Of a stretch of 31,946 bases of DNA, positions 1-10,095 are shown piece after piece. A program made the translations under genes and the position numbers. The number at the start of each line of letters is the position of its first letter. The stretch's first letter is position 1. The notes beneath the pieces were generated by a model that saw only the letters and a program-made list of their open reading frames with translations, did not search any database and was not told the origin of the DNA. This DNA is from Clostridiales bacterium (GTDB lineage Bacteria > Bacillota > Clostridia > Lachnospirales > Anaerotignaceae): NCBI GenBank assembly GCA_018364635.1, contig JAGZLR010000024.1, positions 1 through 31,946 on the forward strand. The letters run 5' to 3'.

Positions 1-995
1 AAAAGAGCAGAAAAATCAGAAAAATTTCCATTAAATTGCTGTAACTCCTCTACAGACGGAACAACGATCTCATTAAGCGCAAAAAAACCGCGTCCTTGAT
101 TTTCTACTTCCACTTTCCATTGAAAAAGATTTTTTAAATAACTTGTCTTATCTTCTACCCCTGTTACTCTAACTAACATATTATAGAGCAAGTTTCTATC
201 CTGTCCTCGCTGATTTGGCAGGACTAAACAATCTGCAAAAACATTTCCACTAAGCCACGTATTTGTACTACAAATTTTCACCTGATCTTCACAGTAAAGT
301 GTAGATTGTTTTTCTCTATCCTGCTTTTTTTGTATTAACTTTTCCAAACTAAAATCCGTTGGAAAGGCGCTAAGCGTTTTATCTTGATACAAAAACGACT
401 CTGTAGAGGATAGATCTAGCTTCTGATAAGACAAATCTCCAGCAATTTCTAATAAAAGAATATCACAACCTGCTTCTGCCAATATTGAAAAGACTTTCAG
501 CTCGTATAAACTCACATTACCTTGATAAAGAATTTTAGGCACATCTTCTTCGCCAAGTAAATTTAGCATCCGTTCAAATTTATAATAGAACCAACACATA
601 TACTTGATATATGCATTTTTCAAAATATTTTCGTTCTTACCCTCTTTTCGCATTTTATCAAGGGCTGAAAACAAGGCTATGGAAAGATCTTTCCTCTTCG
701 CCTCATTAACTCTTGGAAGCCATTTTGCCAGACATTGACTAAAAAAATTAGGGTCCAAACAAAAATTTAGCCCGATCATTTCTTCATAATATGACAACTG
801 TCTTTCATCTGGATTAGGGATCTTTCCCATAAGTACAACGCCTGATCTTCTTGCTGCCTGCATATAATGAGCTAAAAAATCTTCAATGCTTTTATTGTAT
901 CCAGCAATCCGATAAAAATAAATTCCCCGATTCTTTCGACAAGACAGTTTAGTAAAAAAATCGTCTAGTTTATTCAGTTCTATTTTTTTTAACAT
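1..995 (-). CDS. YceG-like protein of Ter-associated biosynthetic module, C-terminus cut by window edge
   Basis: The reading frame starts at an ATG at 995 and runs open for about 331 codons off the left edge, so only the N-terminal part is visible; full YceG-like (YceG_bac) proteins are around 500 residues. The visible protein begins MLKKIELNKLDDFFTKLSCR and is soluble, with no signal peptide or membrane segment. A block with ILYQGNVSLYELKVFS followed by an AGCDILLL core matches a block in the protease fusion at 4591-5973, so the two are paralogous over this part. Family members sit in Ter/tellurite stress clusters beside PRTases and CitE-like lyases, exactly as here; their biochemical role is unknown. 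A 276-base gap separates it from the upstream StiP-like gene, and its own promoter is possible (see 1206-1214). The ribosome site is weak. Family call moderately sure, function not known. Confidence 0.65.
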   Translation of the reverse strand, partial: MLKKIELNKLDDFFTKLSCRKNRGIYFYRIAGYNKSIEDFLAHYMQAARRSGVVLMGKIPNPDERQLSYYEEMIGLNFCLDPNFFSQCLAKWLPRVNEAKRKDLSIALFSALDKMRKEGKNENILKNAYIKYMCWFYYKFERMLNLLGEEDVPKILYQGNVSLYELKVFSILAEAGCDILLLEIAGDLSYQKLDLSSTESFLYQDKTLSAFPTDFSLEKLIQKKQDREKQSTLYCEDQVKICSTNTWLSGNVFADCLVLPNQRGQDRNLLYNMLVRVTGVEDKTSYLKNLFQWKVEVENQGRGFFALNEIVVPSVEELQQFNGNFSDFSAL

Positions 996-1205
996 TCTAT
1001 CACAGCCTGTAATTTATTCTTAGCTTTTTGTGAGAAAAATGAAAAATATATTTGTCAAATTTTTTATTTGCATCATAGAATCTACTATCTGCGAACTTTA
1101 TCCAAACATTTTTTTCATTTGTCTTAATTTTACAGAAATTTCATCTGAAATACAATGAAATTTTAACATATTTAGAAAAATTGCGATGATCAAAAATTTG
1201 TTTTT

Positions 1206-1214
1206 AGTATATCA
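1206..1214 (-). promoter_or_regulatory. Candidate extended -10 promoter inside a palindrome
   Basis: On the minus strand the sequence reads TGATATACT, an extended -10 (TGnTATACT). It lies within a perfect 7-bp inverted repeat, TTAGTAT (1204-1210) and ATACTAA (1214-1220), spaced by 3 bases. It could give the YceG-like gene (start 995) its own transcript with a leader of about 200 nt, and the palindrome could be an operator. No good -35 is seen. A TTGACA at about 1045 on the same strand lacks a matching -10. Confidence 0.35.
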
Positions 1215-1271
1215 TACTAATTTTGTGAAGTCTATCGCTTCTCCTAAATTTTAAAATATTCTGCATAATCA

Positions 1272-2327
1272 CTATAGATCTGAAAGTTCCTTTATAATAC
1301 CACAAGCTCTATAATTTTTCAGAGGATAGGACAACACAGGAATATTCTTTTCTTTTGCAAGGCTTATTAAATGGTTCAGCATAGGGTTTTGTTGGTCATT
1401 TTCCCGTACAAGAATCCGCCATGGGACTCTTCTTAAAAGGACTCTTGTTGCCTCCCCTAGTCCAGGCTTTATGAAGTTAATATCATCCACCCTCATACTC
1501 TCAGCAATTTGACGAACCTCATCTAGTCCAGTCCCGACTGTTTCTTTCTCTTTTGGCAGCTCACTTTCATCAAACAAAAACTTTTCTTCAATTGCTGATA
1601 AAAATTCCTCAGATAAATCTTTGTCCTTCAACTCTTCATAATAGACCGCCCCATGGAAATCGTCTTTTCCAATAATGTCATCCCTCAAAAATGTCCGGCT
1701 AATTAAACCAGATACTGTGCAGTTGAGACAGGAGCTTGGTATCAAAATATCTTCATGTGTGCCGCATAGACCTGTTAATCCAGCTGGGTCCGAAAGCACA
1801 GCTAATTTGGGAGATATCTTTGGATACGAAAGCAGATCTTTCTTCAATTCAGATAAAATAGCCCCTTTCCCAATCCATCCATCAATAAATTGAATTTCTT
1901 CTTCCTTATGTTTTTTGCAAATATAATTGATCGCATTTTCATCTATTCCTCTGCCTCGTATAATCGAAATTGCGTAGTGAGGCACACAAATATCATATTT
2001 CTTTTTGAGATAACGTTTTATAAGAATTCCAACAGGCATCCCTGCACGGGCAAGAGAAACTAAAACTACTCGTTTCCCCTTTTCTTTTATTATTTTTTCT
2101 GCTACAACACCGACAGCCTGGGCAGTTTGTGGAGCAAAATTATTTAAAGCAGCGCGGTAAGCTTCCATATACTTCTCCGAAGGAGTGTATTCCTGAGGAA
2201 TCATCTCACAGTAATGCTTTCCACTTTGGATGAGTCTTTCTCTTACCTGTGCTGGTTGGGGCGATACCAAACCTGTAATATCTTTTAAGAGCAAAATGAC
2301 ATCCTCTTCTTTATAGGAACATTTCAT
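1272..2327 (-). CDS. StiP-type phosphoribosyltransferase-like protein with C-terminal Pelota-like domain
   Basis: About 351 residues. Residues ~25-260 match the StiP/PRTase-like family of Ter-associated clusters, with a Rossmann-like strand and turn at VVLVSLARAGMPVG and a conserved HYAISIIRGRGID segment. The last ~85 residues (from about 270) look like the Pelota/L7Ae-like RNA-binding domain usually fused to this family. It is proposed to work with the neighbouring PRTase, CitE-like lyase and YceG protein in making a nucleoside-like compound; this is genome-context inference from published work on Ter systems, not a shown reaction. A GTG at 2339 would add four residues, but ATG 2327 is preferred: AGGTGG lies 8 nt upstream, and this start gives a 4-base ATGA overlap with the stop of the upstream PRTase. 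Last gene of a three-gene overlapping operon (4439 to 1272). The name 'cysteine protease StiP' is common for this family; I see no support for protease activity. Confidence 0.75.
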   Translation of the reverse strand: MKCSYKEEDVILLLKDITGLVSPQPAQVRERLIQSGKHYCEMIPQEYTPSEKYMEAYRAALNNFAPQTAQAVGVVAEKIIKEKGKRVVLVSLARAGMPVGILIKRYLKKKYDICVPHYAISIIRGRGIDENAINYICKKHKEEEIQFIDGWIGKGAILSELKKDLLSYPKISPKLAVLSDPAGLTGLCGTHEDILIPSSCLNCTVSGLISRTFLRDDIIGKDDFHGAVYYEELKDKDLSEEFLSAIEEKFLFDESELPKEKETVGTGLDEVRQIAESMRVDDINFIKPGLGEATRVLLRRVPWRILVRENDQQNPMLNHLISLAKEKNIPVLSYPLKNYRACGIIKELSDL

Positions 2328-3454
2328 TTCTCGCACCACCTACATATCTCTATCTTTGTATTTCCTGCGGTATAAAGTGCATCCACAATTGTATTAATAC
2401 CAGCAGAGTATTCCTTTTCTGCTTCCGTTATAAGAAATACCTTGTCATATTTACATAAGTTATATACATATGTTATCCGTTCTTCTTCATAAGGGCTAAT
2501 CAATTGACTTCTAGAAAAAATCGGATAGCTCGCTTCACTGCTTGGAAGGATCGGACTTCTTGTCGTTGCATGAAATCTAATCTTTGCTAGAGGATATTGT
2601 TTTTCCAAAAAATATGCCGAAAGCAGAGCCGGATACATAAACTCCTCTGTTCCCAAAATAAGAATATTCTCTCCCTCTTTGATATCATGGCTAGCTGAAA
2701 ATTGTGTTGCAAATTGATGACATTTTTCCTCGTATTCTTTCATTGGATGAATCCATCGAGGATTAACATAGCCGCTATATACAGATCTTTTCAAAGAAAT
2801 TTCTGGAAGATCCATCTTTGCAATATATTCTTTGCCATCATACCGATAATTACCTAACAGTTTTTCATAGTTTCCGTTGTCACTTTTTCCTAAATATACA
2901 ACTGCAATGCCTTTTTTTTGAAATCTCTCTAAACTGTCTTCAGTCATACCATTGAGGAGGGAAGCTGCCGTATACCGTACATTTTTTGTAAATCGATCTA
3001 ATTCTTCTTTGAGCCCTAAAATCGTGTTACCTGTTGTAATCTCATCCTCAATAAACACAATTTCTTCTGCCTTGGTAAGCGCCTGCACAAAACCATTTTT
3101 GATAATCTTTTGCTCTGTAGCATGACTATGGCTCTCAGAAAAATAAATATATTCTGCTTCTGGACAGGACTCCCGTGTTGTTTGCAGATACATCGGATTT
3201 CCTCTTAACAGTGAAGCAGCACATGCCCCTATAGCAGTAGCCGTTTCTGCAAAAGAAATCACAACTGTATTTTGGCCTAAAATCTGTGCATTGATTTTCT
3301 CTGCCAGCTGTCCAAATAAGTGGATCGCAACAGAAGGGGCTATCGGCATATGTTTTCCCTGCAACGGATTTACAATTAAATATGGTCTTTTTTTATTTCT
3401 ATCTCTTTTTGCCACGCTTATCATTTGCTGTAGTATAGAGTCCCTATTATTCAT
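2324..3454 (-). CDS. Phosphoribosyltransferase with TRSP domain (Ter-associated biosynthetic module)
   Basis: 376 residues, soluble. The N-terminal PRTase domain carries the PRPP-binding loop FIEDEITTGNT at residues 134-144, the hallmark of type I phosphoribosyltransferases, preceded by a core strand VVISFAETATAIG (64-76). The C-terminal half contains HATTRSPI near residues 295-302, the motif that names the TRSP domain, found fused to this PRTase class. It probably binds PRPP and attaches or removes a base-like group as part of the module with its neighbours; the substrate is unknown. The start ATG has GGGGTGG upstream and overlaps the end of the CitE-like gene by 8 bases. Its end overlaps the StiP-like gene by 4 bases, so the three genes are translationally coupled. 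Domain calls firm, pathway role inferred. Confidence 0.82.
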   Translation of the reverse strand: MNNRDSILQQMISVAKRDRNKKRPYLIVNPLQGKHMPIAPSVAIHLFGQLAEKINAQILGQNTVVISFAETATAIGACAASLLRGNPMYLQTTRESCPEAEYIYFSESHSHATEQKIIKNGFVQALTKAEEIVFIEDEITTGNTILGLKEELDRFTKNVRYTAASLLNGMTEDSLERFQKKGIAVVYLGKSDNGNYEKLLGNYRYDGKEYIAKMDLPEISLKRSVYSGYVNPRWIHPMKEYEEKCHQFATQFSASHDIKEGENILILGTEEFMYPALLSAYFLEKQYPLAKIRFHATTRSPILPSSEASYPIFSRSQLISPYEEERITYVYNLCKYDKVFLITEAEKEYSAGINTIVDALYTAGNTKIEICRWCEK

Positions 3455-4439
3455 TCTTTACCACCCCGTAAATTTCAGACAAAATAAGCATTTTTTCCGC
3501 CCATATCCGATGCGTTTTATATTCATTCATCCTTTGGCCTTCTTGACTTTTCCCCACCATGAGCTTATCATTATTCTCCATTTGCAAAATATGCAGAGCA
3601 TCTATATAGTCCGTCTCAGGTACCATAAAACATTGATTCGCTACAGAAATTTGATTGGGATGAATAACAGTCTTACCAATAAAACCATTCAGTCTATCTC
3701 TGCGAAGTTCACGAATAAACCCTTTTCTCCATCTTTCATCCTTGCCATCAAAGTATTCCCATACAGGGCCGGATACTACATAGTCCATAGAAAAACAAGT
3801 TAATATGTCGCTTAACATTTGGCAGACTGGTGCTATATCATAAATCAACTCGTCTGCATGTCGCCGAACCCCCAACGTTTTACAGAAATCATTTCCTCCT
3901 ACCCGCACATTTAGGACATATTCTTTCACTGCATCGATTTTTTCTTTAATTTGATACAAAAAATTTCTGCGCGTTTGTAAATGAAATAAATCCTGACTTT
4001 CAATAATTGGCATCATATATATCTTCTTATCCACATCTTTATTGATCGCTAATATTTCTTTTATATACGCATCTGCGTTTTCAACTGAAAACTTAGGAAA
4101 AATAAATCCTGTCAGAAGACGTCTGGATTCCTTTAAAGCATAAAATAGACGTCCAATTTGCTCTGGATTCCTTACTCTTATAAAAATTTTAGGAAGAAAA
4201 AACTCTTTATTCCCTATCATACAATTAATTTGGTCCATAGATGCTACCAAAATTCGCTCTGCTTCTTCCACTCCTTTATCACTAATAGAATCCTCAAGGC
4301 ATAAAGAAAGAGAATAGGGACAGTCAAATTTATTGCCAACTACAGCTTCTGCGATTGATTTATTGTTCCCCGGAGTATATAGTAACGCACCTACCTCGTA
4401 GGGCAACCGTCCATTCTCTAAAATTTCAACACAGTCCAT
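3447..4439 (-). CDS. HpcH/HpaI-CitE-like C-C bond lyase of Ter-associated module
   Basis: 330 residues with the look of a CitE-like TIM barrel. An early LCLEDSISDKGVEEAE segment (about 47-62), a MPIIESQDLFH strand (about 143-153) and VRVGGNDF (about 178-185) match the metal- and substrate-binding strands of the citrate lyase beta/HpcH superfamily. This subfamily is the one encoded with TRSP-PRTases and YceG proteins. It is expected to make or break a carbon-carbon bond on an oxo-acid or acyl-CoA-like substrate, with Mg2+; the actual substrate is unknown. First gene of the minus-strand operon: AGGAGG lies before ATG 4439, and an extended -10 is at 4501-4509. Distinct from true citrate lyase because no citD, citF or citG is nearby. 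Confidence 0.8.
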   Translation of the reverse strand: MDCVEILENGRLPYEVGALLYTPGNNKSIAEAVVGNKFDCPYSLSLCLEDSISDKGVEEAERILVASMDQINCMIGNKEFFLPKIFIRVRNPEQIGRLFYALKESRRLLTGFIFPKFSVENADAYIKEILAINKDVDKKIYMMPIIESQDLFHLQTRRNFLYQIKEKIDAVKEYVLNVRVGGNDFCKTLGVRRHADELIYDIAPVCQMLSDILTCFSMDYVVSGPVWEYFDGKDERWRKGFIRELRRDRLNGFIGKTVIHPNQISVANQCFMVPETDYIDALHILQMENNDKLMVGKSQEGQRMNEYKTHRIWAEKMLILSEIYGVVKNE

Positions 4440-4500
4440 TTTAGCCCTCCTAGTTTCTAACTGATTCGGTCATTTCTAATGAGTTCCATAACTGTCTCAT

Positions 4501-4509
4501 ATTATACCA
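4501..4509 (-). promoter_or_regulatory. Extended -10 promoter for the CitE-PRTase-StiP operon
   Basis: The minus strand reads TGGTATAAT, a perfect extended -10 (TGnTATAAT), about 55 nt upstream of the expected leader and 62 nt before ATG 4439. No convincing -35 is present, as is common for extended -10 promoters. The divergent protease-fusion gene starts at 4591, so this 151-base gap drives both directions. A plus-strand TTGCTC and TAAAAT pair near 4535-4567 is spaced too widely to call. Confidence 0.55.
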
Positions 4510-4590
4510 ACAATTATTTAATAAAAAAAGAATTTTTGCTCACCTTTTCAATATTTTATGATAAAATTAGATACGGGATGGTGATGAAAT

Positions 4591-5973
4591 TTGTTTGATA
4601 AAATGACAACGCAACTCAATAAAGTAAATTTAACTTCTTATGAAATGTTCTTTGGCATTAATGGTCGCTGTACAGAAGAAGCAAAGGATGCCTATTTTCT
4701 ACGATATATTGGTATGGACTGCGAAGTCGATAAATATATTGATAGAATCATACAGACCGATCAATTTATGTCATCTCAAAACCGTAAATATCTTAGAATT
4801 TCTGGACCACTCACACCTTTAAGTCTAGACAAAACACAAGCAATCGCATCCAAATATGAGCAGTTAAAAGCTAATATCGATACAATAGATTTTAGTTACT
4901 TATTCGCAGATCAAAAGTTAGCCAATATGTTGAAACAAAATTACATAGATATTTTGGCTCTATACCAGACAATAAAACCCAACAGCACCGAATCAATCCT
5001 AAAAAATTTTGGCATTAAAATGCTGTTTTGGATCGATGAATATTTTCCACAGCTTTTCGATAAAAACAGTTCATTGACTATCTCGCCAAAATGTGTCTTT
5101 TTAGGAAATATTAAAGAACATGAGTATTTATTTTTATATCTTTTGGCAAAATCGGGGTGCGATGTTCTCTATTTAAATCCAGAAGGAGATGCCAATGTTA
5201 ACAACAAGTTTTTAGAACTGTCGCATCTTCAGATGTATCCAAAAAAATCTAAAGTCTCTGTTCCCCAATATTTTGTCACTCCTGACTCTATATGTAAAAA
5301 AGTGCGGCCATCTAGAGAAAACATACAAATCTCAATGCCCCAAAAAATAATTCAAAAGCCTACAGCGGCTCCAAAACCTGACAAATCTACACCACAAAAA
5401 CCTTTAGAATATGAAGAATTAGCGCGTATTGCTTCCTCTATCGTGATGATTAGTGTCTTTGACAGCAACAATACTTGCTTCAAAACAGGTTCTGGCATTA
5501 TGATAGGAGAAGACGGATATATTTTGACAAATTTTCACGTCGTAAATGGCGGTGTATACTTTTCTGTTCGGATGGAGGAAGATCAAAACTCCTATGAAAC
5601 CGACGAACTTCTAAAATACAACCAAGATTTTGATTTAGCCTTAATCCGCATTGACAAAAAATTGCAGGCAGTTCGCATCTATCAAAACCAGAAGGAACTG
5701 GTTCGAGGTCAAAAAGTTGTCGCTATCGGCAGTCCTTTAGGACTATTTAATTCCGTCTCTGATGGAATCATCTCTGGGTTTCGTACCATAAATAATCAGC
5801 CAATGATTCAATTCACCGCGCCTACTTCTCATGGCAGTTCCGGCGGAGCAGTTTTAAATATGTACGGCGAACTCATTGGTGTAAGCACTGCCGGCATAGA
5901 CGACGGACAAAATCTCAATCTTGCAGTTAGTTATCAGACAATCCTTCCATTTGTCCGTGGCTTTGTTGTTTAA
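4591..5973 (+). CDS. YceG-like domain fused to HtrA/trypsin-like serine protease
   Basis: 460 residues, no signal peptide, so probably cytoplasmic. Residues 1-~225 resemble the second half of YceG-like proteins: the block at 168-195 (CVFLGNIKEHEYLFLYLLAK, then SGCDVLYL) parallels the partial protein at the window start. A Pro/Lys linker spans ~240-270. Residues ~275-460 are a Trypsin_2/HtrA-type protease with a full triad: His316 in LTNFHVVNGG, Asp348 in DFDLALIRID and Ser417 in SHGSSGGAVLN. There is no PDZ domain. The start is TTG 4591, with GGTGATG a few bases upstream; ATG 4603 in the same frame is the alternative. Divergent from the CitE operon and ending at a two-way terminator. Likely a stress-linked protease whose YceG-like part gives specificity; this is inference from the fusion and neighbourhood. 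Confidence 0.8.
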   Translation: MFDKMTTQLNKVNLTSYEMFFGINGRCTEEAKDAYFLRYIGMDCEVDKYIDRIIQTDQFMSSQNRKYLRISGPLTPLSLDKTQAIASKYEQLKANIDTIDFSYLFADQKLANMLKQNYIDILALYQTIKPNSTESILKNFGIKMLFWIDEYFPQLFDKNSSLTISPKCVFLGNIKEHEYLFLYLLAKSGCDVLYLNPEGDANVNNKFLELSHLQMYPKKSKVSVPQYFVTPDSICKKVRPSRENIQISMPQKIIQKPTAAPKPDKSTPQKPLEYEELARIASSIVMISVFDSNNTCFKTGSGIMIGEDGYILTNFHVVNGGVYFSVRMEEDQNSYETDELLKYNQDFDLALIRIDKKLQAVRIYQNQKELVRGQKVVAIGSPLGLFNSVSDGIISGFRTINNQPMIQFTAPTSHGSSGGAVLNMYGELIGVSTAGIDDGQNLNLAVSYQTILPFVRGFVV

Positions 5974-5979
5974 AAGAAA

Positions 5980-6012
5980 AATCTCCTTAGAAAACTAAGG
6001 AGATTCTTTTTA
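5980..6012. terminator. Two-way rho-independent terminator
   Basis: Perfect 11-bp stem AATCTCCTTAG (5980-5990) and CTAAGGAGATT (5995-6005) with an AAAA loop. It is followed by CTTTTTATT on the plus strand and by TTTCTTTTAA on the minus strand. It sits between the stop of the protease fusion and the stop of the convergent vWA gene and can end both. Confidence 0.9.
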
Positions 6013-6028
6013 TTAAAAACACTTTTGT

Positions 6029-7417
6029 TTAACTTTCCTGCGTCTGGATAGAGCCGCAGCACTGATAATTATTGTCTATATGATGAGCGATAAAACGTGC
6101 TCTTAGATTTCTTGTACTGCACATAGATGTTTCTGATGGCCCTGAAACATTTAAATCTTCTGGCAAAACAAACTTAATACATCTTACCACAATGTCTCTG
6201 CATTCTGGATAACTATGAGCGGGTATCGTAAAAGCCTTTAGTCCTCGTTGGTGTTCTTGTCCCGCCTGGTCAACTTCTGTCAAAATAACTGCCAACGCTA
6301 CCCTTTTGTATGGGCATACATTTTTTAGCCTCACATCTATCTGCGCAATTCTTCCCATAGACTGCATATAGACATCGCCTAAATCGATCTCTGTTACATC
6401 CTGGCAGCCGGTGAGCGACATATCTACAGGAATTGGGCATTCTTCTGGCAAAACAATTTCCCCGCAGTTTACTGTCACCGATGGGTTTGGAAAACTTACT
6501 GCATTGCCTTCGGTATCAGAGTAGGAAATAGATTCATTAATATACATTGTTCCAGAACCGTCTCCTGTATGCTTTGCATAAAATTCCAAAGTCGCTCCTT
6601 CGTTTCCAGACACGCCAAGTTCAGGAATTCTCCATTGGAGTGTTGTTTCGTTTATCATAACTGCCGTCCCTTTACTTGGCGGAACAATACTTGTAATGGT
6701 AAAGCTAGAATTGATAACTTCATCCAATATAATATTTGTAGCACCTGGCTTCGAAATGTTAGCTGCCAAGTTTTCAAATAAATCCTCCAAATCTTCATCA
6801 TTTGGCGTCACTGCTACATGGGATGCGTCAGGATCTGATGCCCAATCATTGAGTGCATCTACATCAATTCCACCGGAACCAACCAGGCCGATGCAGTAAA
6901 TAATAATTCCTGCCGCCTTTGCCGCAGCCGCGATCGGACCAGGTGCCACACCAGTTGTAGTCTCTCCATCAGTAAACATAACAATAACTCTTGCATTGCT
7001 AGAAGTTGGGTTAAACAGCTGTAATGCTTTTACAAAGGCATCGCCATGATTTGTAAAACCATCCGCAGTCAGACCATTTACCGCCCCTTTCAACGCTGCC
7101 ACAGAAGTAATGAGCTGTGTGTTAGCTACTGCCGTGTCAGAAAAACTTACAATTCCAATGTGACTGCCTGAGCCAATGATCCCATCTGCTGTTCCGTCTG
7201 TAGCCTTTTCAATAATATCGATAAAGGCATTGGCTCCCTGCTTCATGTTCATTAATGGCTCTCCCGACATGCTTCCAGACTTGTCCAACACCAGGACAAT
7301 ATCTGTTGGATTTTCTGAGATATCTGGTGTGGCAGATAAAGCTAGCGTTACTTTCAGCGTTCCGTCACATTCTATTGCATTCACATTAATTTGTTTATTA
7401 GAATTTGTAATTCCCAT
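6029..7417 (-). CDS. von Willebrand factor A domain protein (TerY-like context)
   Basis: 462 residues. Residues ~38-225 form a vWA domain with a complete metal-ion adhesion site: DKSGSMS at 45-51, Thr122 in GFTNHGDA, and Asp150 in FTDGETT. The middle (~230-320) is beta-rich and DUF11-like. The last ~140 residues are Cys-rich, with pairs such as CP and a CC near the end, and may bind metal or form disulfides. There is no signal peptide, so export is not supported. vWA proteins (TerY) partner with TerD and biosynthetic-module proteins in Ter systems; the convergent YceG-protease neighbour fits this, but the link is inferred. The start has AGGAGG 8 nt upstream. A conserved C-terminal family assignment is not recognised. 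Confidence 0.75.
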   Translation of the reverse strand: MGITNSNKQINVNAIECDGTLKVTLALSATPDISENPTDIVLVLDKSGSMSGEPLMNMKQGANAFIDIIEKATDGTADGIIGSGSHIGIVSFSDTAVANTQLITSVAALKGAVNGLTADGFTNHGDAFVKALQLFNPTSSNARVIVMFTDGETTTGVAPGPIAAAAKAAGIIIYCIGLVGSGGIDVDALNDWASDPDASHVAVTPNDEDLEDLFENLAANISKPGATNIILDEVINSSFTITSIVPPSKGTAVMINETTLQWRIPELGVSGNEGATLEFYAKHTGDGSGTMYINESISYSDTEGNAVSFPNPSVTVNCGEIVLPEECPIPVDMSLTGCQDVTEIDLGDVYMQSMGRIAQIDVRLKNVCPYKRVALAVILTEVDQAGQEHQRGLKAFTIPAHSYPECRDIVVRCIKFVLPEDLNVSGPSETSMCSTRNLRARFIAHHIDNNYQCCGSIQTQES

Positions 7418-7559
7418 AAAAATTCCTCCTTATTTTTTGGCTATTGCTTGTACACTACACTATATGAAGCAATCCCAATAAGGTTACAAATTCTCCTTCT
7501 ATAAACCGCTTGATTCTTTGACTACTTCTTTTTATGCTCCTCTATTACTAGACTCCTTT

Positions 7560-8657
7560 TCATTTTAAAGTATCACTGTTATTTAGTACCAATGAGCTAT
7601 ACAAAAATAGTACATCACATCCCTCAAAATCAATAAACTGTCCAAGATAATCGGGCTGAATATAACGGATATCAACAAGCGTAATTTTAGAATATCCGCT
7701 TAGTAAAAGTGGAGCGATGCTGGAACCAAAGGAATCACGGAACATCACAAGTTCTCTGTCATTGTGTGCCTTTGGGTTTTCTATAGTGAGTAAAGATATA
7801 GGACCAGAAAGAAACATTTCATAGGGATCCTTTCCCTTAGCGCGCTCCATATCATATACTGTCCCAGCTTTATTGTTTTGAAAGTCATATACTGTACAGC
7901 TTTTGATTGCGTCATTGGTCAGATAGTGAATAGTTTCATTGTCTAATGGAAGTGCTGATTGTCCACAGTATACACCGTAAAATTCCCGATCTAACTCAAA
8001 TTCTTTATAATCCCCAGATAAATTGACTCCCATAGCTTTGGCTAGACGCTCTGCCACATCTGTAATCCGTTCCTGTCGCCAATGGGTATCTGTTTTATAG
8101 TAGTCATCCCTCTCTAAAAGATCCGAAATAGAAATATATTCTGCAAAATCAACTTTCTGCGCCATCATAGTTTCCAGTTGCTCGTAATCCATAGAGAGAT
8201 GTCCGCTTTCCTTAGCCAAGAAACAATTTTTATCTGGAATAATAGAGAGAAATACCTGATTATCATGATTTAAATATTTTTGATAGATGTTTAAAAAACG
8301 ATTAGCAGCCCAATCTAAAGACGCTTCCTTCATGGGATACTCTACTGCGGCCGCAAAACCTTCAGACACATAAATCCCATTGTTGTCCTGTCGCTGAAAT
8401 AAATAAGTAGCAGTCAAAGCTTTTAGCGTACGAAACTGATCCCTATATGGAAAATTATCTTGGGCATAAGCCTCAAAACCCGACATAAACCGTCCGCTTA
8501 GCACTGTATTTACAGTAAGTTGAGGCATTACAGACAGTTTTCTCCGTTCGCTATCTGAGTACTCCTCCTTTGGGAGAAACACACACATCAGGAAAGACAC
8601 AATAAAAAATAGAGCGAATAACACACAGACGACTACATTTTTCTTTTTTGTCTCCAT
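7560..8657 (-). CDS. DHHW/AlgJ-like SGNH-type protein for glycan O-acetylation
   Basis: 365 residues with an N-terminal membrane anchor (~8-27) and an extracellular domain. DTHW at 190-193 supplies the Asp/His pair and RDSFG with Ser309 the nucleophile, the Asp-His-Ser set of AlgX/AlgJ and DHHW proteins. These accept an acetyl group delivered across the membrane by an MBOAT protein and transfer it to polysaccharide. The gene lies 15 bases after the MBOAT gene, with a good AGGAGG site, so they are almost certainly co-transcribed and act as a pair. The glycan is unknown. Last gene of the ECF-led run; no clear terminator is seen after it before the vWA gene's upstream region. Confidence 0.85.
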   Translation of the reverse strand: METKKKNVVVCVLFALFFIVSFLMCVFLPKEEYSDSERRKLSVMPQLTVNTVLSGRFMSGFEAYAQDNFPYRDQFRTLKALTATYLFQRQDNNGIYVSEGFAAAVEYPMKEASLDWAANRFLNIYQKYLNHDNQVFLSIIPDKNCFLAKESGHLSMDYEQLETMMAQKVDFAEYISISDLLERDDYYKTDTHWRQERITDVAERLAKAMGVNLSGDYKEFELDREFYGVYCGQSALPLDNETIHYLTNDAIKSCTVYDFQNNKAGTVYDMERAKGKDPYEMFLSGPISLLTIENPKAHNDRELVMFRDSFGSSIAPLLLSGYSKITLVDIRYIQPDYLGQFIDFEGCDVLFLYSSLVLNNSDTLK

Positions 8658-8672
8658 AGTTTCCCTCCTAAC

Positions 8673-10070
<1,398 letters not shown>

Positions 10071-10095
10071 CTAACCACTTCCTTCAAAGCAAAAC

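Noticed and set aside
1136..1163. Inverted repeat AAATTTCAT/ATGAAATTT as terminator after the StiP-like gene
   Set aside because: All A/T pairs with one or two G/C, a 10-nt loop and no T run after it on the minus strand; too weak to call a terminator.
3291..3803. Open frame of 170 codons on the plus strand
   Set aside because: It lies wholly opposite the CitE-like and TRSP-PRTase genes, lacks a ribosome site and has a random-looking composition; a shadow of the real genes.
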